Shown: in pieces, positions 1 to 4,206 of the stretch
How the letters are laid out: every line of letters begins with the position of its first letter
Numbering within the stretch: the first letter of the stretch is position 1
Assembly: GCA_900547595.1 (NCBI GenBank)
Contig: URHE01000076.1
Span: 1 to 8,663, forward strand
Direction: 5' to 3'
Origin: an uncultured Desulfovibrio sp.
GTDB taxonomy: Bacteria; Desulfobacterota; Desulfovibrionia; Desulfovibrionales; Desulfovibrionaceae
DNA length: 8,663 nt
Notes under the pieces: model-generated
Told to the model about the DNA's origin: nothing
Databases searched by the model: none
The model's input: the letters and a program-made list of their open reading frames with translations, nothing else
Program-made: the position numbers and the translations under genes

Positions 1-59
1 GGCAGCGCCCCGAAGGCGTTTCCCCCGCGCGCGTCTGGCTGACATGGGGGCGCCCGTGA
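1..59 (+). CDS. 3' end of an unidentified upstream gene (partial)
   Basis: Reading from base 3, the sequence is open and ends at TGA 57-59, giving a tail that finishes RVWLTWGRP. Of the 18 sense codons, 15 end in G or C, which is better than the other two frames over the same stretch and matches real genes nearby. The stop overlaps a possible GTG start of the next gene as GTGA, a common arrangement for co-translated genes. Eighteen residues are too few to identify the family, so no function is proposed. It could be noise, although the codon bias argues against that. Confidence 0.5.
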   Translation, partial: QRPEGVSPARVWLTWGRP

Positions 60-712
60 GCTTCCCGCGCATTGCCCCGGCCCTGTTCCCCAACGGCCTG
101 GCGGGACTTGTCTTTGACTGCGACGGGGTCATGATCGACTCGCGCGAGGCCAACCGGGCGTTTTATGACCGTGTCCTGGCGGCGCTCGGCCTGCCGCCCA
201 TGGGCAGGGAGGAAGAGCGCTACGCCTTCATGGCCACGGCGGCCGAGGCGTTGCGGCGCATGGTGCCCCCGGAGCTGCACGGCGAGATCGACCGTGCCGC
301 CGCCGGGGTGGACTACGGACGCGACATCCTCCCCCTGGTGCGGCTCATGCCCGGCTTCATGCCGTTCATCGAGCATCTGCACGCGCGGGGCGTGCGCCTT
401 GCCATCGACACCAACCGCACGGGCGTGGGCATCCAGAGGGTTCTGGACTTTTTTTCCCTTCCTCCCTATTTTGATCCGGTAATCTCGGTGTCGTGCGCCC
501 GGCCCAAGCCGTCGCCCGCGGGCGCGGAAGCCATCCTGAAAGCCTGGGGCGCGGAACCGGGGCAGGCCCTTTTTGTGGGCGACAGCGAAAATGACCGGGA
601 GGCCGCGCGCGGCGCGGGCATGCTCTTTGCCGGTTTCGGCGGCCTCACCGGAGACGTGACCGTCCGGGATTTCGCGGCCCTGGCCGACCTGCTCGGCCCT
701 GGGCGCGCATGA
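44..712 (+). CDS. HAD-superfamily (phosphoglycolate phosphatase-like) hydrolase
   Basis: All four HAD motifs are visible in order. Motif I is FDCDGV with the nucleophile D25 and acid/base D27. Motif II is the Thr of DTNR at T123. Motif III is the Lys of RPKPSP at K155. Motif IV is GDSENDREA with D180 and D184. A helical cap lies between motifs I and II (about residues 33-115), as in the HAD-IA subfamily of phosphoglycolate phosphatase and beta-phosphoglucomutase. The 222-residue length is normal for that subfamily. It should be a soluble, Mg-dependent phosphatase acting on a small phosphorylated metabolite, but the substrate cannot be read from sequence. The start is uncertain: ATG 44 has no clear ribosome site, while in-frame GTG 56 follows a GGGGG run by five bases and overlaps the upstream stop. 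The DCDG core lies downstream of both. It is followed 57 bp later by yggT on the same strand. Confidence 0.9.
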   Translation: MGAPVSFPRIAPALFPNGLAGLVFDCDGVMIDSREANRAFYDRVLAALGLPPMGREEERYAFMATAAEALRRMVPPELHGEIDRAAAGVDYGRDILPLVRLMPGFMPFIEHLHARGVRLAIDTNRTGVGIQRVLDFFSLPPYFDPVISVSCARPKPSPAGAEAILKAWGAEPGQALFVGDSENDREAARGAGMLFAGFGGLTGDVTVRDFAALADLLGPGRA

Positions 713-760
713 ACGCCACCGGCGCCGGATCAGCCGCGCCGATAACGAACCACTGCTTTC

Positions 761-766
761 GGAGAG
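761..766 (+). promoter_or_regulatory. Ribosome binding site of yggT
   Basis: GGAGAG lies three bases before the ATG at 770. It supports this start over an overlapping frame that opens with ATG at 709 (ATGA overlap with the HAD stop) and has no comparable site. Confidence 0.6.
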
Positions 767-769
767 CGC

Positions 770-1072
770 ATGATCGTTCTTGCCAATACCCTGAGCGCCG
801 TGGCCATGGTGCTGGGCACGCTGCTCAACCTCTATTTCTGGATCGTCGTCATCGCGGCGGTCATCACCTGGGTGCGTCCCGATCCCTACAACCCCATCGT
901 GCGGACCCTGCGCCTGCTGACGGAGCCGGTCTTTTACCGGGTGCGGAAGTGGCTGCCCTTCACCTATTCGAGCGGGCTGGACTTTTCCCCTGTCATTGTC
1001 CTGCTCGCCATTGAGCTGTGCAACCGCATCGTGGTGCGGTCGCTGGCCCAGTACGCCGCCGGTCTGCCCTGA
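770..1072 (+). CDS. YggT family membrane protein
   Basis: This 100-residue protein has the YggT layout: a hydrophobic segment at about residues 4-33, the family signature WVRPDPYNPIVRTLRLLTEPVF (here in two parts, WVRPDPYNP at 34-42 and LTEPVF at 50-55), a basic linker RVRKWLP, and a second hydrophobic segment at about 70-88 beginning GLDFSPVIVLL. It should sit in the inner membrane with two helices. YggT proteins (YlmG in Gram-positives and plastids) are linked in the literature to cell division, nucleoid distribution and osmotic tolerance, but have no agreed biochemical activity. The usual length is about 95-100 residues for single-repeat members, so it looks complete. It lies 69 bp ahead of the DUF465 gene on the same strand. 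Confidence 0.92.
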   Translation: MIVLANTLSAVAMVLGTLLNLYFWIVVIAAVITWVRPDPYNPIVRTLRLLTEPVFYRVRKWLPFTYSSGLDFSPVIVLLAIELCNRIVVRSLAQYAAGLP

Positions 1073-1094
1073 GGCCGGCAGTTGCGCCGTTTTT

Positions 1095-1111
1095 CGCGGG
1101 CGAAGCCCGCG
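1095..1111 (+). other. Small GC hairpin in the yggT-DUF465 gap
   Basis: A perfect 7-bp stem (CGCGGGC at 1095-1101 with GCCCGCG at 1105-1111) closes a GAA triloop, 30 bases before the next ATG. No T-run follows, so it does not look like an intrinsic terminator. On the + strand the T-run lies before the stem rather than after it. It may be an mRNA processing or stability element, or chance in a GC-rich region. Confidence 0.4.
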
Positions 1112-1130
1112 CCTACCTTCTAACCCCAAT

Positions 1131-1136
1131 GGAGAG
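1131..1136 (+). promoter_or_regulatory. Ribosome binding site of the DUF465 gene
   Basis: GGAGAG lies five bases before ATG 1142 and is the same motif used by yggT just upstream. It fixes the start of this small gene. Confidence 0.6.
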
Positions 1137-1141
1137 CCGTC

Positions 1142-1372
1142 ATGGATCAGCATGAACTCGACCTTCTGGAAAAGTACGCCCCCACGGACCCCGACCTGAA
1201 ATCCCTGTGGGACGATCATGTGCTGTACGAAAAACAGGTGGAAAAGCTGGAAAGCAAGGGCTACCGCACCCCCACCGAAGAGCAGACCCTCAAGCAGCTC
1301 AAGAAGCAGAAGCTGGAGAACAAGACCCAGCTCATGGACATTCTTGACCGTCTGAAGAAGGAAGGCCGCTAG
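1142..1372 (+). CDS. DUF465 / YdcH-like small coiled-coil protein
   Basis: This 76-residue, highly charged protein has no membrane segment or signal peptide. It is predicted to be two long helices (about residues 16-38 and 44-74) joined by a short turn around YRTPTEEQ. The sequence DLKSLWDDHVLYEKQVEKLESK followed by TPTEEQTLKQLKKQKLENKTQL (shown here only to name its two helices) matches the DUF465/YdcH family pattern, where the C-terminal half ends in LKKxKLxxKxxL. Family members are typically 65-80 residues, so it is full length. Function in the family is unknown. It is cytosolic and probably self-associating. Its position directly before ilvB, with 230 bp between, may mean a shared transcript, but nothing in the protein suggests a role in amino-acid synthesis. 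Confidence 0.85.
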   Translation: MDQHELDLLEKYAPTDPDLKSLWDDHVLYEKQVEKLESKGYRTPTEEQTLKQLKKQKLENKTQLMDILDRLKKEGR

Positions 1373-1463
1373 CGCGCCTTTGCCTGACGCTGCGGCAGCG
1401 CCGGGGCCGCGCCCGGTTTCCGGACTCCGGGACCGCCGCTTCCGGCAGGCGCCGCATTCTGGG

Positions 1464-1484
1464 GAACTCCGGCCTGCGGAGTTC
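1464..1484 (+). other. Hairpin 1 in the ilvB leader
   Basis: GAACTCCG (1464-1471) pairs perfectly with CGGAGTTC (1477-1484) across a five-base loop. It lies about 120 bases before the ilvB start. No T-run follows. Confidence 0.45.
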
Positions 1485-1532
1485 TGTATCCGCTGCCGCC
1501 CCGCGCACGCTTCGCGCGCGCCGGCATGGCGG

Positions 1533-1558
1533 CGGCCGTCCGCCGGGGCGGACGGCCG
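1533..1558 (+). other. Hairpin 2 in the ilvB leader (11-bp perfect stem)
   Basis: CGGCCGTCCGC (1533-1543) pairs perfectly with GCGGACGGCCG (1548-1558) around a four-base loop. It ends 44 bases before the ilvB ATG and is followed by an A-rich stretch leading to the ribosome site. There is no T-tract, so it is more likely an mRNA stability or translation element, or a protein-binding palindrome, than a terminator. Confidence 0.5.
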
Positions 1559-1602
1559 GGCATCGTGAAAAAGCTCTGTCCGGAGCAAAAGGACATTCGC
1601 TC

Positions 1603-3303
1603 ATGGAACGTACCGGCGCCTTTATCCTCCTGGAATCCCTGAAACGCGAGGGCGTGGATATCCTGTTCGGCTATCCCGGCGGCGCGGTCATCGACATCTA
1701 TGACGAACTGCCCCGTCACCCTGAGATACGCCATGTGCTCACCCGCCATGAGCAGGGGGCCGTCCACGCGGCGGACGGCTACGCCCGCGCCTCGGGCAAG
1801 GTGGGGGCATGCCTTGTGACCTCCGGCCCGGGCGCCACCAATACCGTCACGGGCATCGCCACGGCCTATGCGGATTCCATCCCGCTGGTGGTCGTCACCG
1901 GGCAGGTGCCCACCCAGCTCATCGGCAACGACGCCTTTCAGGAGGTGGACATCGTCGGCATCACGCGGCCCTGCACCAAGCACAACTTTCTGGTCAAGGA
2001 CGTGAAAAAGCTGGCCCTCACCATCCGCCAGGCGTTCTATCTCGCCCGTTCGGGCCGGCCCGGGCCGGTCCTTGTGGACCTGCCCAAGGATGTCGTCCAG
2101 GCCACCACGGAGTTCCTCTGGCCGGATGAGATCTCCATGCGCAGCTACAACCCGACCTACAAGCCCAATCTCAACCAGCTCCGGCGCACGGCGGAGGTCA
2201 TCGCGGAATCGCAGCGGCCCGTGCTCATCTGCGGCGGCGGCGTCATCATGGCCGACGCCGCGGAGGAAGTGGCCGCGCTGGCGCGCGGGCTGCGCATCCC
2301 GGTCACGGCCACGCTCATGGGCCTGGGCGGCTTTCCCGCCACGGACGAGCTCTTTCTCGGCATGGTGGGCATGCACGGCACCTATGCCGCCAATCTCGCC
2401 ATCAACAACGCGGACCTGCTCATCTGCGCGGGCGCGCGCTTTGACGACCGCGTCACCGGCAAGATCGCGGCGTTCGCGCCCAAGGCGCGCATCGTCCATA
2501 TCGACATCGACCCCACCTCCATCCGCAAGAACGTGGAGGTGGACATCCCGGTGGTGGGCGACTGCAAGCTGGCGCTGGCCGGCATTCTGGACATCTGCCG
2601 CACCAGACACGCCGATACGGACTGGGCCACCCAGCACGCCCTGTGGCTCAAGGACGTGACCGGCTGGAAAAAGAGCAAGCCCCTTTCCTACCAGCCCGCC
2701 GGGCCCGACGGCGCCATCAAGCCGCAGCAGGTCATCGAGGCCCTGCGCGAACTCACGCGGGGCGACGCCATCATCGCCACCGAGGTCGGCCAGCACCAGA
2801 TGTGGGCCGCCCAGTATTACGCCTTCACCAAGCCGCGCACCCTGCTCACCAGCGGCGGCCTCGGCACCATGGGCTACGGCTTTCCCGCCGCCATCGGCGC
2901 GCAGCTGGCCCTGCCGGACAGGATGGTCATCGCCGTGGCCGGGGACGGCTCCCTCCAGATGAATATCCAGGAGCTCGCCACCGCCGTGGCCAACCGCCTG
3001 CCGGTCAAGGTGGTGATCCTCAACAATCAGCATCTGGGCATGGTGCGCCAGTGGCAGGAACTGTTCTACAGCGGCAACTACAGCTCCACCAACATGGAGG
3101 CGCAGCCCGACTTTGTGCGCCTGGCCGAGGCTTACGGCGCCGAGGGCTACCGCATCGAACGCGCCTGCGACCTGCTCCCCGAGCTGGAAAAGGCCCTGTC
3201 CACCCCCAATCCCGCCTTTGTGGACGTGCGCGTGGAGCGGGAAGAGAACGTCTATCCCATCGTCCCGGCGGGCGCGGCCCTGGACGAGATGCTTCTGGTG
3301 TAG
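1603..3303 (+). CDS. ilvB: Acetohydroxyacid (acetolactate) synthase large subunit
   Basis: This is the catalytic subunit, which condenses pyruvate with pyruvate or 2-oxobutyrate to give acetolactate or acetohydroxybutyrate, the first shared step of branched-chain amino-acid synthesis. The 566 residues show the three thiamine-enzyme domains. The N-terminal part has GYPGGAVIDIYDEL, then the catalytic glutamate in RHEQGAVHAADGYAR (E50) and the AHAS stretch LVTSGPGATNTVTGIATAYAD. The central FAD-associated domain follows RPGPVLVDLPKDV. The C-terminal ThDP/Mg motif starts at GDGS (447-450) and ends at NN (474-475). The FAD-dependent AHAS features and the adjacent regulatory-subunit gene argue for the anabolic enzyme rather than a catabolic AlsS. 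ATG 1603 is preceded by AAAAGGA with nine bases between. The length is normal and I see no damage. It pairs with ilvN 159 bp downstream. Confidence 0.97.
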   Translation: MERTGAFILLESLKREGVDILFGYPGGAVIDIYDELPRHPEIRHVLTRHEQGAVHAADGYARASGKVGACLVTSGPGATNTVTGIATAYADSIPLVVVTGQVPTQLIGNDAFQEVDIVGITRPCTKHNFLVKDVKKLALTIRQAFYLARSGRPGPVLVDLPKDVVQATTEFLWPDEISMRSYNPTYKPNLNQLRRTAEVIAESQRPVLICGGGVIMADAAEEVAALARGLRIPVTATLMGLGGFPATDELFLGMVGMHGTYAANLAINNADLLICAGARFDDRVTGKIAAFAPKARIVHIDIDPTSIRKNVEVDIPVVGDCKLALAGILDICRTRHADTDWATQHALWLKDVTGWKKSKPLSYQPAGPDGAIKPQQVIEALRELTRGDAIIATEVGQHQMWAAQYYAFTKPRTLLTSGGLGTMGYGFPAAIGAQLALPDRMVIAVAGDGSLQMNIQELATAVANRLPVKVVILNNQHLGMVRQWQELFYSGNYSSTNMEAQPDFVRLAEAYGAEGYRIERACDLLPELEKALSTPNPAFVDVRVEREENVYPIVPAGAALDEMLLV

Positions 3304-3321
3304 GGCTCATGTCCATGTGAA

Positions 3322-3358
3322 GGGACGCGTCCCGCCGGACGCGGCGCCGGCACGGCGC
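3322..3358 (+). repeat. Palindrome and short hairpin just after ilvB
   Basis: GGGACGCGTCCC at 3322-3333 is a perfect 12-bp palindrome. It is followed by a 6-bp hairpin, GCGCCG (3344-3349) with CGGCGC (3353-3358). Both lie between ilvB and ilvN, upstream of a longer hairpin. No T-run is associated. In such GC-rich sequence the short one could be chance. Confidence 0.35.
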
Positions 3359-3405
3359 GCGGCACCGGCAACGGGCCGATTCCCCTGGTTTTGACGGATG
3401 CTCCT

Positions 3406-3432
3406 CCCGCTTCGGTCCCTGACCGAAGCGGG
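3406..3432 (+). other. 12-bp perfect hairpin between ilvB and ilvN
   Basis: CCCGCTTCGGTC (3406-3417) pairs without mismatch with GACCGAAGCGGG (3421-3432) around a three-base CCT loop. It ends 17 bases before the AAGGAG of ilvN. No T-tract follows on either strand, so it is unlikely to be an intrinsic terminator. Its position fits an intercistronic element that sets mRNA processing or the relative yield of IlvB and IlvN. That role is inference. Confidence 0.65.
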
Positions 3433-3449
3433 GAACGAGTTCAGGCAGG

Positions 3450-3455
3450 AAGGAG
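3450..3455 (+). promoter_or_regulatory. Strong ribosome binding site that sets the ilvN start
   Basis: AAGGAG lies seven bases before ATG 3463. The same frame is open upstream to a TTG at 3391, but that start has no ribosome site, would run through the 12-bp hairpin, and would add 24 residues not expected in IlvN. Confidence 0.85.
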
Positions 3456-3462
3456 AAACGCG

Positions 3463-3954
3463 ATGCAGCGGCATGTGCTTTCCGTCCTCGTGGAGAATGA
3501 GCCCGGCGTGCTTTCGCGCGTGGTGGGCCTGTTCAGCGGGCGCGGTTTCAATATTGACTCGCTCAATGTGGCCCCGGCCCTTGAGGACGGCACCTCACAC
3601 ATGACCATCACCACCTATGGCGACAGCATGATCCTTGAGCAGATCATGAAGCAGCTCCACAAGATCGTCTCGGTCATCAAGGTGGTGGATTTTTCCGAGC
3701 TCCAGGCCGTGGAACGGGAGATGATGTTCGTCAAGGTGCAGGCCGAGGGCCCGGCCCGTGGCGAGATACTGCGCACCGTGGAGATATTCCGCTGCAAGGT
3801 GGTGGACGTGAGCCACAACGAGATGACTATCGAGGCCACGGGCGATCACGAAAAGCTCGAAGCCATCCTCAGCCTGCTCCAGCGCTTCGGCCTCAAGGAG
3901 ATCGCGCGCACCGGCTCCGTGGCCATGCGCCGTTCGCGTCAGGGCGAAAACTGA
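3463..3954 (+). CDS. ilvN: Acetohydroxyacid synthase small (regulatory) subunit
   Basis: From ATG 3463 the protein is 163 residues, the usual length of IlvN/IlvH. The N-terminal ACT domain (about 1-75) opens HVLSVLVENEPGVLSRVVGL and continues FSGRGFNIDSLNV. G15 and N30 correspond to the glycine and asparagine that bind valine in E. coli IlvH (positions 14 and 29), so feedback inhibition by valine is expected. The C-terminal domain (about 80-160), with EILRTVEIFRCKVVDVS and the ending GLKEIARTGSVAMRR, is the standard small-subunit C-terminal fold. It binds and activates IlvB in the cytosol. ilvC is not next; the following gene runs in the opposite direction, so ilvBN ends its transcript here. 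Confidence 0.96.
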   Translation: MQRHVLSVLVENEPGVLSRVVGLFSGRGFNIDSLNVAPALEDGTSHMTITTYGDSMILEQIMKQLHKIVSVIKVVDFSELQAVEREMMFVKVQAEGPARGEILRTVEIFRCKVVDVSHNEMTIEATGDHEKLEAILSLLQRFGLKEIARTGSVAMRRSRQGEN

Positions 3955-3982
3955 GCGTTTTCGCAATGAAATTGCGGAACGC
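3955..3982 (+). other. Imperfect hairpin directly after the ilvN stop
   Basis: An outer stem GCGTT/AACGC (3955-3959 with 3978-3982) and an inner stem CGCAAT/ATTGCG (3962-3967 with 3971-3976) enclose a GAA loop, with a small internal bulge. It starts at the base after the ilvN stop. No T-run follows, so termination here is doubtful. A role protecting the mRNA 3' end is possible. Confidence 0.4.
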
Positions 3983-4019
3983 CCTGGCGGCTGCGAGAGC
4001 GGACGCCCGCGCCGCACCA

Positions 4020-4034
4020 GAGCGGAAAACCACG
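4020..4034 (+). repeat. 15-bp direct repeat, copy 1
   Basis: GAGCGGAAAACCACG occurs here and again, identically, at 4106-4120, 86 bp further on. It comes just before the tandem GNRA hairpins. An exact 15-base match inside a 252-bp gap is unlikely by chance and suggests an interspersed or duplicated element. Confidence 0.75.
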
Positions 4035-4035
4035 T

Positions 4036-4063
4036 TAGTGTCTACTTGCAAAAGTAGACACTA
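4036..4063 (+). repeat. 12-bp perfect inverted repeat with GCAA tetraloop
   Basis: TAGTGTCTACTT (4036-4047) pairs exactly with AAGTAGACACTA (4052-4063) around GCAA, a GNRA tetraloop when read as + strand RNA. The stem is only moderately G/C-rich, unlike the rest of the window. No T-run follows. It could be an RNA hairpin, a protein-binding palindrome or part of a dispersed repeat. Confidence 0.7.
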
Positions 4064-4083
4064 CAAAACCCGTGAGGGTTTTG
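4064..4083 (+). terminator. A/T-flanked 8-bp hairpin with GTGA loop, possible bidirectional terminator
   Basis: CAAAACCC (4064-4071) pairs with GGGTTTTG (4076-4083) around GTGA, again a GNRA loop on the + strand. It abuts the preceding hairpin with no unpaired base, so the two could stack coaxially. Its T4 lies within the 3' arm and the A4 mirrors it, giving weak terminator character on both strands, which fits the convergent neighbours. Confidence 0.45.
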
Positions 4084-4105
4084 CGGCGGCATAGCCACCG
4101 TGAGT

Positions 4106-4120
4106 GAGCGGAAAACCACG
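4106..4120 (+). repeat. 15-bp direct repeat, copy 2
   Basis: Identical to copy 1 at 4020-4034. The flanking bases differ: TTAGTG follows copy 1 and CTTTTT follows copy 2. The two copies bracket the two GNRA-loop hairpins. Confidence 0.75.
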
Positions 4121-4138
4121 CTTTTTCGCGAACGATCC

Positions 4139-4178
4139 TGCAAAAATTCTTCGCAGGATTCTGCGCAGAATTTTTGCA
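4139..4178 (+). terminator. Long near-perfect hairpin, probable bidirectional terminator between ilvN and nadE
   Basis: TGCAAAAATTCT (4139-4150) pairs with AGAATTTTTGCA (4167-4178). Inside, after one T/C mismatch, CGCAG pairs with CTGCG around GATT. T5 runs occur in the 3' arm on both strands, just outside the GC-rich inner stem, as expected for a two-way intrinsic terminator serving ilvN and nadE. Two alternative pairings exist: ATCCTGC (4135-4141) with GCAGGAT (4153-4159), and the 14-bp palindrome ATTCTGCGCAGAAT at 4158-4171. These exclude parts of the long form. Confidence 0.6.
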
Positions 4179-4206
4179 ATTAGACGCCAGTGCTTCCGCG
4201 CGCCCG

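Larger units (their letters stand above)
1373..1602 (+). other. ilvB leader / intergenic region with hairpins
   Basis: This 230-bp gap contains two perfect hairpins (annotated separately) and several weaker GC-rich inverted repeats. I find no convincing sigma-70 promoter. I looked for a leader peptide rich in Leu/Val/Ile, the classical attenuator of ilv operons, and found none: the short + frame starting at ATG 1526 is rich in Ala, Arg and Gly, lacks a ribosome site and runs out of frame into ilvB. No T-tract follows either hairpin, so a standard transcription attenuator is not supported. Confidence 0.5.

Noticed and set aside
709..1014. Open frame starting in an ATGA overlap with the HAD gene stop
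   Set aside because: It is an out-of-frame reading of yggT with Arg/His-rich sequence; YggT in the other frame has the family signature and a ribosome site.
1526..1602. Possible ilvB leader peptide starting at ATG 1526
   Set aside because: No ribosome site, no run of Leu/Val/Ile codons, and it runs out of frame into ilvB.
1369..3033. A 554-codon open frame on the - strand opposite ilvB
   Set aside because: It is a composition shadow: the protein is rich in Gly, Ala, His, Arg and Asp with no domain, and ilvB on the + strand has full family motifs over the same bases.
3391..3462. TTG start at 3391 for ilvN
   Set aside because: No ribosome site, runs through the perfect hairpin, and makes IlvN 24 residues too long; ATG 3463 has AAGGAG at good spacing.
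4020..4120. Possible CRISPR array from the repeated 15-mer
   Set aside because: Only two short copies 86 bp apart, no regular spacers and no cas genes.
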